From Maricaulis sp947259345 (GTDB taxonomy: Bacteria; Pseudomonadota; Alphaproteobacteria; Caulobacterales; Maricaulaceae), in the NCBI GenBank assembly GCA_965217205.1, contig OZ244254.1:806001-870000 (forward strand): DNA of 64,000 bases, given 5' to 3'. Positions 33,194 to 45,595 of the stretch are shown here, in pieces (the stretch's first letter is position 1; each line of letters begins with the position of its first letter). Under the pieces are notes generated by a model, which was given only the letters and a program-made list of their open reading frames with translations, made no database searches and was not told the origin of the DNA. The position numbers were made by a program, and so were the translations under genes.

Positions 33194-34500
33194 GATGTCG
33201 CCTCCGTCTCGCCGGTCCGGGCTGATCGACGTTTGCGCACTTGCCAGATCACGAAACTCGCACCGAAGAGGATCAGGCCGCCCAGGAAAAAGAAGAGGGC
33301 GGTGTCGAGCAGGCCCTCGAAGGTCTCGGCATAGACGTAGAGGGTTTGCAGCACGAAGCCCGTGACGCCGCAGACGCGCAGCAGGCCCCGGCCATGTCGG
33401 TCGCCGATCAGGATGAGGGCCGTGAAGGCGGCATAGAGGAGGGCGCCGATCACCATGCGCAGCCATATCGGAGCAGCGGCGTCGCCGGCCACGATGAGCG
33501 GCAGGGCCGCGATTGCCAATGCGGCGGCGATCAGAATGCCGCCTTCCCATCGGGTCAGCCGTCCGTGCATCATGCGCCAGGCGGCGACCGCGATGATGAC
33601 CGCCAGGGTGGGCAGGGAGACAGCAAGATAGGCGCTGCCGGCCGCGGTCTCGCTGCCCGGACGACCGCTCTCGAGCGGGAACTGGATCAGGAAGGCCGCG
33701 ATCAGTGTCACCACGGTCATCCAGCCGGCAAAAACGCCGCTGCCCTCGAGGGCGCGGTCGCGCAGGAGGGCGGCGACCAGCGCCATTGCGCCGAAGATCA
33801 GGATGGAGACCGCCTGCACGGCCGGATCGCTGACCGTCTGGGCCTGCTCCCAGAGATAAAGCGCATGCGCGATCCAAAACACGACGGCGATCGCGGTCAG
33901 ATGCATCGACACGCTCGAGCGCAGCCGGACGGCCAGGAAGGCGCCGATCGCCGCGACCGGCCAATAGCCCCAGATCGACCCCGTGACATAAGGATTGGCT
34001 GCTTCAAGCCCGGCCCAGAGGGCGCCAAGCCCGGTGGCCAGGATAAGGACGGGGCGGGATCCGATCAGCCAGGCGGTCAGGCCGCCGGCGCCGGCCCAGA
34101 TCAGGACCGCCGTATTGCGAAAGGAGGTCATGTTGAAGGTTTGCGCTGTCAGCATGATCGCCGCCCCGAACAAGACCACGCCCAGCAGGCTCAGCGCATG
34201 GCCCAGCGTGGAATGCCCGAGCCGGAGGGCCTGACCGCTCCCCATCAGGCTCGCCCACAGGCAGGCCAGGAGCAGGCCGAAACGGGCCAGGCGGGGAATC
34301 ACATCCCAATTGGCGCCCACGAAGGTCAGCGCCGACAGGCCGAGCAGCACGGCCCCGAGAATGGTCAGCGCTCCCAGCGCCGAGGGGCGTGACGGGCCGG
34401 GGCCGATATCGGCCAGGATGGCATCGCGATGGGCGGCATCAATCCATCCGGCACCGATCCAGCGGTCGATATCGCGGGTCAGGCGTTGGCGATATTGCAT
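33190..34500 (-). CDS. DUF2157 domain multi-pass membrane protein
   Basis: 436 residues. N-terminal cytoplasmic segment (YRQRLTRDIDRWIGAGWIDAAHRDAIL, characteristic of DUF2157) then about 12 hydrophobic helices. Coupled to the GDYXXLXY gene by a four-base overlap. The pairing of these two families is seen widely, but neither has a demonstrated function. Confidence 0.87.
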   Translation of the reverse strand: MQYRQRLTRDIDRWIGAGWIDAAHRDAILADIGPGPSRPSALGALTILGAVLLGLSALTFVGANWDVIPRLARFGLLLACLWASLMGSGQALRLGHSTLGHALSLLGVVLFGAAIMLTAQTFNMTSFRNTAVLIWAGAGGLTAWLIGSRPVLILATGLGALWAGLEAANPYVTGSIWGYWPVAAIGAFLAVRLRSSVSMHLTAIAVVFWIAHALYLWEQAQTVSDPAVQAVSILIFGAMALVAALLRDRALEGSGVFAGWMTVVTLIAAFLIQFPLESGRPGSETAAGSAYLAVSLPTLAVIIAVAAWRMMHGRLTRWEGGILIAAALAIAALPLIVAGDAAAPIWLRMVIGALLYAAFTALILIGDRHGRGLLRVCGVTGFVLQTLYVYAETFEGLLDTALFFFLGGLILFGASFVIWQVRKRRSARTGETEATS

Positions 34501-34695
34501 CGGTGGTCCTCCGCATGCCGTGTCCGACGGGCCGGACGGCTATCCGCTCCAGATTGGCGGAGGGCGTGGAACCTGTCCATGAAAGCCTGATTCACAGGCC
34601 GTCCGCGCGCGATTCGGGAGGCGGCCTCGAGCGTTGGGGGCGGCCAATCCGGATTTTTGTGGTATCATGAAACAGCAATCGGATGGGAGGGTGCG

Positions 34696-35124
34696 ATGAG
34701 TGTCGAGACGATTTTGAAATCCAAGGGACGTGACGTGATCACGATCCGCGAAATGGCGACCCTGGAAGAGGCGTCTCGCCTGCTGGACGCCCATGGCATT
34801 GGCGCGCTTCTGGTCGAGGATGAGCAGGGACGTCCGATCGCGATGCTTTCGGAACGCGATATCGTTCGCGAGATGGCGCTGAACGGCGCGGCCTGCCTGC
34901 ATCGACCGGTCGCTCACGCCACCACATCGGCCTTCATCACGGCCGGCGCGGATGCCGGCGTCAATGAGCTTATGGTGTTGATGACCGAGCGTCGGGTTCG
35001 TCATATCCCGATCCTTGAGGGAAATGATCTGCTCGGACTCATATCCATCGGCGATCTGGTCAAGGCCAGGATTTCCGATATGGAAGCGGAAACGGCGGCC
35101 CTGCAGGCCTATATCCGCTCATGA
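34696..35124 (+). CDS. CBS domain pair protein
   Basis: 142 residues from the ATG at 34696 (GGGAGGGTGCG ribosome region). Two CBS motifs in tandem: VITIREMATLEEASRLLDAHGIGALLVED...ERDIVREMA and AFITAGADAGVNELMVLMTERRVRHIPILEG...ISIGDLVKARI. Stand-alone CBS pairs bind adenosine nucleotides and act as energy sensors on partner proteins. Partner unknown. Confidence 0.92.
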   Translation: MSVETILKSKGRDVITIREMATLEEASRLLDAHGIGALLVEDEQGRPIAMLSERDIVREMALNGAACLHRPVAHATTSAFITAGADAGVNELMVLMTERRVRHIPILEGNDLLGLISIGDLVKARISDMEAETAALQAYIRS

Positions 35125-35445
35125 CGGCCCATCGCGAGCTACCAATCACTCATCTGCACACGGTATGACCCTTGTGTGACAAGGCAATCCGGAAACAGGC
35201 TGCATCCGTCTGCAGGAATTTCAGGCCAAAGGGGTTGCGTCCTGCGCGGCGTCCTGTAGAACCCCGCTCACACCGGCGCTGCCGCAGCGGTTTTCCACTT
35301 GCGGTTCAGCGTCGTTTGCTTATTATACGAGGTCTTGTCGCTTTTCTAAGTCAGGTCGGCGCGTCAAATACGGCGCTCGGGGCAGTGAATTTTTCGCCGG
35401 TTTTCGAGCCACTGAAGATCAACTGCACGACCCTGAAAAACGCGA
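35125..35445. other. Leader-side intergenic region upstream of rRNA promoter
   Basis: About 320 bp from the CBS gene to the rrn promoter with no convincing ORF. It contains no recognised element other than the following promoter. Confidence 0.5.
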
Positions 35446-35474
35446 TTGACTTCGAAAGTTGGGCGGCCTAAACA
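35446..35474 (+). promoter_or_regulatory. rRNA operon promoter
   Basis: TTGACT (35446-35451), a 17-bp spacer and TAAACA (35469-35474), about 275 bp before the 16S gene. Close to the sigma-70 type used for rRNA in alphaproteobacteria. Confidence 0.7.
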
Positions 35475-35550
35475 CCGCCCTCCTTGGCCGGGGCGGCACT
35501 GATGTGTTGCTTTGGTTTTCGGGTTCGGCGGCCTTTTGGTTGTTTGGGCC

Positions 35551-35563
35551 TGGCTCTTTGACA
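35551..35563 (+). promoter_or_regulatory. boxA antitermination element
   Basis: TGGCTCTTTGACA matches the boxA consensus TGCTCTTTAACA. It lies in the leader 190 bp before the 16S gene, where NusB/NusE-dependent antitermination assembles. Confidence 0.65.
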
Positions 35564-35748
35564 TTGTTGTTATGGAAAGAGAAACGCAGGCGACGGTGCT
35601 CTGCGGTGGGTCAGACCACCAATTGAGACCGATACGCTGAAGCGTTTTTCTACGACGATTTTGGTTCATACGGATCAGCTTTGGCTGATTTGTGTGAAAC
35701 CACAATCCCGTTGAACTTTGAATGCCAAGCGCGTCGGGATCACAACTC

Positions 35749-37222
<1,474 letters not shown>

Positions 37223-37422
37223 TACCATCAGTCGGTGCTGGGCATTGCCCATCCGCCGCTCTTGGTATCTTGGAACTTAAGTCGGGACAGGGTTTGCCCT
37301 CGGGCGGATCCTGATCACTGACAAAACAGGCAGTCGCCGTCGTCTTCGTTTCTCTTTCCAGTCAGACCTCGCCACCGGGCGGGGTCGCCGCGTTTTCCCG
37401 ACACGCTGTGCGCATGTCTAAT

Positions 37423-37499
<77 letters not shown>

Positions 37500-37543
37500 T
37501 GCTCATCGAGGGTGTCGGAAGGTTGGCGGATCGCGTTTTTCAA

Positions 37544-37619
37544 GGGGCTGTAGCTCAGTTGGGAGAGCGGTAGCTTTGCAAGCTTCAGGTCGTCGGTTCG
37601 ATCCCGTCCAGCTCCACCA
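37544..37619 (+). tRNA. tRNA-Ala(TGC)
   Basis: 76 nt including CCA. GGGGCTG acceptor pairs with CAGCTCC, and the anticodon loop is TTTGCAA with TGC. Second spacer tRNA of the rRNA operon. Confidence 0.97.
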
Positions 37620-37889
37620 TTTTCGCCCATTGGTTTTGTCCTGGGGCTTTGAGAATGGCAGTGAAAAACAAGCGCGGTATGACTAAAACAGGTTTCACGC
37701 CTGGAGCCGGTCATTTGGCCGATCTGGTGCGTGGATATTTGACATCGTTGTGGAGGGCGTCACCGTTTCAGGTGGCGCTGAAGAGACATCCTGACCGAGG
37801 TTCATGCCGGGTCTTGTCGAGATCGCGAAAGCTTGCACGGCTTTCGAATAATCGGCGAGGCGTTCACCGTGCATGAGCATCAATTTCAA

Positions 37890-40625
<2,736 letters not shown>

Positions 40626-40720
40626 TTGATGATGCTCATGTCCGGCGAACGCTTCGCCGAGCAAGAACAAGAACCTCACTCAAATCAGAATGTCTCTTCA
40701 ATCCTTGGATCTATCGCGCT

Positions 40721-40838
40721 GACCGGGTGGTTATTGCAGGGGGACCGCACCCGTTCCCATCCCGAACACGGCCGTTAAGACCCCTAGCGCCGATGGTACT
40801 GCGTCTTAAGGCGTGGGAGAGTAGGTCGCTGCCCGGTC
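40721..40838 (+). rRNA. rrf: 5S ribosomal RNA
   Basis: About 118 nt. GACCGGG pairs with CCCGGTC; CCCGAACACGG, CGCCGATGGTACT and GGGAGAGTAGG are conserved 5S features. Confidence 0.93.
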
Positions 40839-40880
40839 TGCTCGATAGATCCAATCCCTCCACTCATGACAAATCAATCA

Positions 40881-40908
40881 AACCGTCGCCGCCCGCGACG
40901 GTTTTTTT
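40881..40908 (+). terminator. rRNA operon terminator
   Basis: CCGTCGC-CGCCC-GCGACGG followed by TTTTTTT, 43 bp after 5S. Confidence 0.92.
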
Positions 40909-41088
40909 GTGCCTGGAAACCTGTGCCTGGATTTAGGACGGCGAGGGGGCTGTCCGAGGTATCCAAAAGGAGCGCGGTGGCCCCGGCCAATACAGGAAAT
41001 CAACGGACACACGCATCACCTTTGCCGCCGCCGCGTGCGCATGGACTGCGACGCGGCTTGTGAGCCCGGCTGTCCTCAAACTTGACCC
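40909..41088. other. Intergenic region before IS66 element
   Basis: About 180 bp with no recognised gene. Its last bases include the likely TTG start (41082) of the DUF805 gene that the IS66 element split. Confidence 0.5.
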
Positions 41089-41096
41089 GATTCAAC
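41089..41096 (+). repeat. Target site duplication, left copy
   Basis: GATTCAAC immediately before the left IS end; the identical octamer follows the right end at 43633-43640. Eight bases is the duplication size characteristic of IS66. Confidence 0.93.
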
Positions 41097-41210
41097 GTAA
41101 GCGTTCGGTGAACCCGCCCTTGTCTAGATTTCCGGTATCGCGAGTCTATGGGCTCGCGGTCGGGTGGTAGTGCCCACTAGCGTTCATCGTGGGCATTATC
41201 GGAGAGGGAC

Positions 41211-41618
41211 ATGGCGGGAGTTACGGGGCGCCGGTATTGGAGCCTGGAAGAGAAGCGGGCGATCGTGGCGGAGAGTTTCGAAGTCGGCATGTCGATCGCT
41301 GGTGTGGCGCGGCGTCACGACATGAACGCCAACCTGATCAGTACCTGGCGCCGCGATCCGCGCTTTAACCCGAGCCTGGCCGAGGGCGCCTTGCCTGAAG
41401 CCGAGCCGGTCTTCCTGCCGGTTGAGATCGGGACCGAAGCCTTTGCGCCCATCGCCATGGGGTCTCGCACTGATGCGACTTTGCCGGCCACTGATCCACC
41501 TGCATCGCCCAGCCCGATCGAGATCGCGCTGGTGTGCGGTACGCGGCTACGCGTTGAGAGCCATGTCGAAGAAGCCGCGCTGACGCGGGTGATCCGGGCG
41601 ATCGGAGCAGCAGCATGA
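41211..41618 (+). CDS. tnpA: IS66 accessory protein TnpA
   Basis: 135 residues, IS66 Orf1. HTH region YWSLEEKRAIVAESFEVGMSIAGVARRHDMNANLISTWRR (quoted partly as SIAGVARRHDMNANLISTWR) similar to IS3-type OrfA. It binds the IS ends or acts as a regulator. Its stop overlaps the tnpB start (ATGA). Confidence 0.92.
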   Translation: MAGVTGRRYWSLEEKRAIVAESFEVGMSIAGVARRHDMNANLISTWRRDPRFNPSLAEGALPEAEPVFLPVEIGTEAFAPIAMGSRTDATLPATDPPASPSPIEIALVCGTRLRVESHVEEAALTRVIRAIGAAA

Positions 41619-41962
41619 TCCCGGTTCCTGCCGAGACGCGGGTCTGGCTGGCTGGCGGGGTGACGGATATGCGCAAGGGGTTTAACGGGCTGGCCGCACT
41701 GGCCGAGAGTAAGCTCAGCGAAGATCCTCATTCCGGTCAGATCTTCATCTTCCGGGGCCGGCGCGGTGATCTGGTGAAGATCATCTGGTGGGATGGCCAG
41801 GGGGCGTGCCTCTTCTCCAAGCGGCTGGAGCGGGGGCGGTTTGTCTGGCCGTCTGCGGCCGACGGCAAGGTGGCGCTCGGCCGGGCGCAGCTAGCGATGT
41901 TGCTGGAGGGCATCGACTGGCGCATGCCGCAGCACACCTGGAGGCCCTTGGTGGCGGGTTGA
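41615..41962 (+). CDS. tnpB: IS66 accessory protein TnpB
   Basis: 115 residues, IS66 Orf2. VWLAGGVTDMRKGFNGLAAL, IFIFRGRRGDLVKIIWWDGQG and KRLERGRFVWP are the family signatures. Required for IS66 transposition, function undefined. Translationally coupled to tnpA. Confidence 0.95.
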   Translation: MIPVPAETRVWLAGGVTDMRKGFNGLAALAESKLSEDPHSGQIFIFRGRRGDLVKIIWWDGQGACLFSKRLERGRFVWPSAADGKVALGRAQLAMLLEGIDWRMPQHTWRPLVAG

Positions 41963-42060
41963 AGTGTCTATAAAGTATAGACGCATATCATTGTATTTAT
42001 TGTACTAAATTGCCGATTTTCGATTCACATCACGCTGCGGCTCAGATAGATGTTGAGCCC

Positions 42061-43581
42061 ATGATCACCGCGCCAAGCCAGCTTCCCGATGACATCGACG
42101 CCCTCAAGGGCGCGGTCGGTATGCTCGAGCGCGAGCTCTATAATCGCGATCTTCTCATCGAGAAGCTCAAGCATCAACTGGCCGGACTGCGCCGCCACCA
42201 GTTCGGTTCCCGCTCGGAACGCCTCGATCAGCTTGAGATGCGGCTGGAGGACGAGGAGATCGCCGAGGCCGCTGAGGCACCAGCGGTTGGGACCGAAGTC
42301 GAGACCGGGTCAGCGCAGGCGCACGAACCGGCCAAGCCCAGCCGCAAGTCCTTGCCCGATCACCTGCCGCGTCATGACGAGATCCTCTCGCCCGGCGAGG
42401 CCTGTCTATCCTGCGGCGGCGGGCTCAAGCCGCTGGGCGAGGATATAACCGAAGAACTGGAATACGTACCGGGGCGCTTTGTTGTGAACCGCATCAAACG
42501 CCCGCGCATGGCGTGCACGTGCTGCGAGCGCATGCACCAGGCCCCACTGCCTTCACGCCCCATCGAGAAGGGCCGTCCCGGACCGGGGCTCCTGGCGCAT
42601 GTCCTCATCTCCAAGTATGGCGATCACCTGCCGCTTTACCGCCAGAGCCAGATCTATGCCCGCGAAGGCATCGAGCTGGAACGCTCCACCCTGGCCGGAT
42701 GGGTGGGACAGTCCGCGCGGCTGCTGGAACCGCTGGCCGAAGCCATCGGGCGCCATGTCCGCCAGGGCCAGGCCATCTTCGCCGATGATACCCCCATGAA
42801 GATGCTCGCTCCGGGCAAGGGGCGCACCGCCACCGCCCGCATGTGGGCGTATGTCCGTGATGAGCACGGCTGGTCGGGCAGTGCCCCGCCCGCGGCCCAT
42901 TATCGCTTCTCAACAGATCGCAAGGGCGAACATCCTGCCGATCATCTGGCCGGCTATCGCGGGTTCATGCATGCCGATGGCTATGCCGGGTTCAACCGGC
43001 TCTACGACACCGGCCAGATCACCGAGGTGGCCTGCATGGCCCATATCCGGCGTAAGTTCGTGGATGTGCAAACGGTGTCCGGCTCGGCCATCGCCCAGGA
43101 GGCGGTTGAACGCATTGCCCGGCTTTATGCGATCGAAAAGGCGATCCGCGGCAAACCGCCGGACGAACGCGCCGCGGTACGCCAGGCCCGATCAAGACCC
43201 GTGTTCGAGGACCTCGACGCCTGGCTGCAGACCCAGCTCACCCGGATATCCGGCAAGACGCCTCTTGCCGCAGCGATCCGCTATGGTCTCACGCGGATGA
43301 AAAAGCTGGAACCCTGGCTCCACCACGGCGTCACCGAGCTCGATAATAATACCGCGGAGCGCGCCATCCGACCCCTGGCGGTCGGGCGAAAGAACTACCT
43401 CTTCGTCGGCTCGCCCAGCGGCGGTAAGTCCGCGGCGATCGCCTATACCCTCATCGAGACAGCCAAGCTCAACGATGTCGATCCGCAATCCTGGCTCACC
43501 GATGTCCTCGCCAACATCGCCGACACCAAGATCACTCGCCTTGAAGACCTCATGCCCTGGTCTTACGCTCAGCGAAACTGA
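42061..43581 (+). CDS. tnpC: IS66 transposase TnpC
   Basis: 506 residues from the ATG at 42061 (a TTG at 42010 is also in frame). The N-terminal leucine-rich coiled coil (ELYNRDLLIEKLKHQLAGLRR) precedes a CxxCGG zinc knuckle (CLSCGGGLKPLG). The DDE core has FADDTPMKML, HADGYAGFNRLYD and the C-terminal NNTAERAIRPLAVGRKN. The C-terminal domain is the IS66 C type. A hairpin CTTACGCTCAG-CGAAA-CTGAGCGTAAG covers the stop codon. Separated from tnpB by about 100 bp. Confidence 0.95.
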   Translation: MITAPSQLPDDIDALKGAVGMLERELYNRDLLIEKLKHQLAGLRRHQFGSRSERLDQLEMRLEDEEIAEAAEAPAVGTEVETGSAQAHEPAKPSRKSLPDHLPRHDEILSPGEACLSCGGGLKPLGEDITEELEYVPGRFVVNRIKRPRMACTCCERMHQAPLPSRPIEKGRPGPGLLAHVLISKYGDHLPLYRQSQIYAREGIELERSTLAGWVGQSARLLEPLAEAIGRHVRQGQAIFADDTPMKMLAPGKGRTATARMWAYVRDEHGWSGSAPPAAHYRFSTDRKGEHPADHLAGYRGFMHADGYAGFNRLYDTGQITEVACMAHIRRKFVDVQTVSGSAIAQEAVERIARLYAIEKAIRGKPPDERAAVRQARSRPVFEDLDAWLQTQLTRISGKTPLAAAIRYGLTRMKKLEPWLHHGVTELDNNTAERAIRPLAVGRKNYLFVGSPSGGKSAAIAYTLIETAKLNDVDPQSWLTDVLANIADTKITRLEDLMPWSYAQRN

Positions 43582-43588
43582 GCGTAAG
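43562..43588 (+). promoter_or_regulatory. Perfect hairpin across the tnpC stop codon
   Basis: CTTACGCTCAG-CGAAA-CTGAGCGTAAG, an 11-bp perfect stem with 5-nt loop. It includes the TGA of tnpC. No T-run follows, so it may be an mRNA-stability or translation-blocking element. Confidence 0.6.
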
Positions 43589-43632
43589 ACAGGTGCGTCG
43601 CCCCTGGTAGGGCGGGTTGGCCGGACGGTTAC

Positions 43633-43640
43633 GATTCAAC
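43633..43640 (+). repeat. Target site duplication, right copy
   Basis: GATTCAAC, identical to 41089-41096. Confidence 0.93.
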
Positions 43641-44113
43641 GGACGCGATCACCGGGACATTTTTCGGCCCTGGGGGATGGCCTGTATCCAGATCGAGGGT
43701 TCAGGCAGCCTGCTCGCCGTGACGCCCACGGCGCTTGAAGTGGTCGGGGTCATGCCCGACTTGTTTCAGGGGCGGACCTGGATGGCGTCCACAGTTGCGT
43801 TCTTGCTGGTCGTCGCGGGTATGTTTGGCTTGACGGGGGCGTCGATAGCGCGGCGTCTGCATGATAGCGGTCGGGGCTGCTCTGGGCCGTGCCCCCAGCC
43901 GTCATGCTGACTGTCGTCGGGAGCCTGATGCCCTACTGTTTTGCTCATATACCAACCGATAAGGCGGACCCGGACGGGTTCTTGAGGATGATCGGACTCG
44001 TCCTAGCCTATCTGGTGTCACTCATTCCATTATTGGCATTTCTGTCTGTTGACGGCGACGCCTCGGCCAATCGCTATGGCATCGCGCCGGCGGGGATGGC
44101 CAGGCTTTCCTGA
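43633..44113 (+). pseudogene. DUF805 family membrane protein, split by IS66 and frameshifted
   Basis: Reading from the duplication gives RFNGRDHRDIFRPWGMACIQ, then ASTVAFLLVVAGMFGLTGAS and IARRLHDSGRG, the DUF805 signature RRLHDxGR. The frame ends in TGA at 43908, while the next frame continues LLWAVPPAVMLTVVGSLMPYC to the DUF805 C-terminus NRYGIAP at 44113. One extra G in CGGGGCTG (43877-43884) would restore it. The 5' side lies left of the IS: TTG at 41082, ACC CGA TTC AAC, so the IS split the gene four codons in. Two lesions make it very likely a pseudogene. Confidence 0.85.
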
Positions 44114-44138
44114 TTTGCTTTGGACATCGATCCGGCGG

Positions 44139-45527
44139 CTATTGCAGGTCGGCGTCGCCATCGCCGTCAGCGGGTTCGCGCGTCTGGGCCCAGTCCACCA
44201 GCAGATCGAAATAGCCTTCAGCATAGCGTGTTTCCAGACGGCTGCCATCCGGGGCCAGGTCGAACTGGATCATGCCGTGTCCGGAATTGGGGAAGACGGC
44301 AACATCAATCGGCGCGCCTTCGGCCTGCAGCTCGGACAGGATGACGCGAGTGGTCGCCGGCGGGGCTTCGCGATCATCTTCCGACAGGATCCAGAGGGCA
44401 GGTATGTCGAGGGCGGCGAGGACGGGGCGCGGTTCGTAGTCCCAGCTCGTGCCCTTGTCGAAAAAGGGCATCGCCATCCATACCTGCCATATCGGCCGAA
44501 CCAGAAATTCGTGCGTGAATTCGCCTTCGATCGCATCATACCAGTCTTCGTCGCGATATTGGCGTTTCAGCGAGGCGAGTTCATGCCAACTGTCCGAGAA
44601 ATCTGATGCCATCAATCGACCGGCAGCCGCAGCGAGCGCCCGCCCTCCGGCAAGGATGGCGTCGTCATCGCCATAGCCCGCCTCGATGAGGCTGAGGAGG
44701 ACTTCCTCGCGGTCTTCGGCGAGCGCGCCTTCGGCCATGCCGTAAGCGGCGATGACGAAATCGGCGCCGCCCTGTGACGCGGCCAGCGGAGCGACCCAGC
44801 CGCCCTGGCTGGTTCCAAGATAGCCGGCCTCGCCGAGCTGGTCGCCGCCGAGACGGCGGGCTTCGGCCAGGGCATTGACGGCGTCATCGGCCAGCAGATG
44901 GAAGTCCTGGGTGTAATCGCCACTGGAGGCGCCCGTTCCGCGCTTGTCATAGACAAAGGTGGCCAGCCCGCGCGCCGGCAGGAGGCGCTGCATGTAGTAA
45001 TATTGACGGGCGCTGGATTGTTCCGACCCATGGACCAAGACCACCAGCGGGAAGGGGCCTTCGCCTTCCGGCAGGATGAGGCGTCCGACCAGGGTTTCCC
45101 CGCCGCTTTCAAACTCGGTCTCGGTAATCGGGAAGTCGATCCGGCTTGCTTCGCCGTCGAGACCCTCCATCCCGTCGACCTCGATCCGGCCGTCATCACA
45201 ACTGCCAAGCGCGAAGCGGGCCGGATGGGGCTGGTCGGTCCAACCAAGCTGATGGGTCCAGCCACCTTCGCCGTCCGGTTCCAGGCGGCCCGTACGGCCA
45301 TCACCGGAGCGCCAGCGCAGCGCCGGCGTGCTAAGCGGGGCGAGATCGATGACGCCGCCCCCGGCAGTGCGATAACTGCCGATATGGCATGTAATGGACA
45401 GGTCAATCGGGGCGAGGTCACCGGAACAGGCTGCCAACACCAGAAGGCTGGCGCTGGTGATCAGGCACTTGGACACGGGTTTCACGGCTTTCGGCGGCAC
45501 AGACTCACTCCCGGTTGCAGTTTTCAT
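44139..45527 (-). CDS. Secreted alpha/beta hydrolase lipoprotein
   Basis: 462 residues. Signal with lipobox (LLVLAAC, lipid-anchored Cys near residue 34). N-terminal 100 residues are of unassigned type, then an alpha/beta-hydrolase domain: LVVLVHGSEQSSARQ oxyanion loop, FVYDKRGTGASSGDY, nucleophile elbow GYLGTSQGGWVAPLAA, acid in LWILSEDDREAPP and His in FPNSGHGMIQFD. Esterase, peptidase or thioesterase activity are all possible. An alternative start is not apparent. Confidence 0.87.
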   Translation of the reverse strand: MKTATGSESVPPKAVKPVSKCLITSASLLVLAACSGDLAPIDLSITCHIGSYRTAGGGVIDLAPLSTPALRWRSGDGRTGRLEPDGEGGWTHQLGWTDQPHPARFALGSCDDGRIEVDGMEGLDGEASRIDFPITETEFESGGETLVGRLILPEGEGPFPLVVLVHGSEQSSARQYYYMQRLLPARGLATFVYDKRGTGASSGDYTQDFHLLADDAVNALAEARRLGGDQLGEAGYLGTSQGGWVAPLAASQGGADFVIAAYGMAEGALAEDREEVLLSLIEAGYGDDDAILAGGRALAAAAGRLMASDFSDSWHELASLKRQYRDEDWYDAIEGEFTHEFLVRPIWQVWMAMPFFDKGTSWDYEPRPVLAALDIPALWILSEDDREAPPATTRVILSELQAEGAPIDVAVFPNSGHGMIQFDLAPDGSRLETRYAEGYFDLLVDWAQTREPADGDGDADLQ

Positions 45528-45540
45528 CGCTCAGCCTAAC

Positions 45541-45571
45541 GAAAAAGGGCAGGCGTGATAGCCCGCCCTTT
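45541..45571 (-). terminator. Terminator of katG
   Basis: Minus strand AAAGGGCGGGC-TATCAC-GCCTGCCCTTT (one G-U pair) followed by TTC, with the stem's own T-run. It begins 25 bp after the katG stop. Confidence 0.78.
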
Positions 45572-45595
45572 GACGTTGTGTCCTGTGTCGTCGCC

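Larger units (their letters stand above)
41097..43632 (+). mobile_element. Complete IS66-family insertion sequence
   Basis: 2536 bp with imperfect terminal inverted repeats: GTAAGCGTTCGGTGAACCCG at the left (41097) and, read inward on the minus strand, GTAACCGTCCGGCCAACCCG at the right (43632). About 20 of 26 end bases agree. It carries tnpA, tnpB and tnpC in order and is bounded by perfect GATTCAAC duplications. All three genes are open, so it may be recently mobile. It lies 190 bp beyond the rRNA operon terminator and splits a DUF805 gene. Confidence 0.95.

Noticed and set aside
32627..33964. 445-codon reading frame
   Set aside because: Only its last 188 codons are the GDYXXLXY gene; the rest is an out-of-frame shadow of DUF2157.
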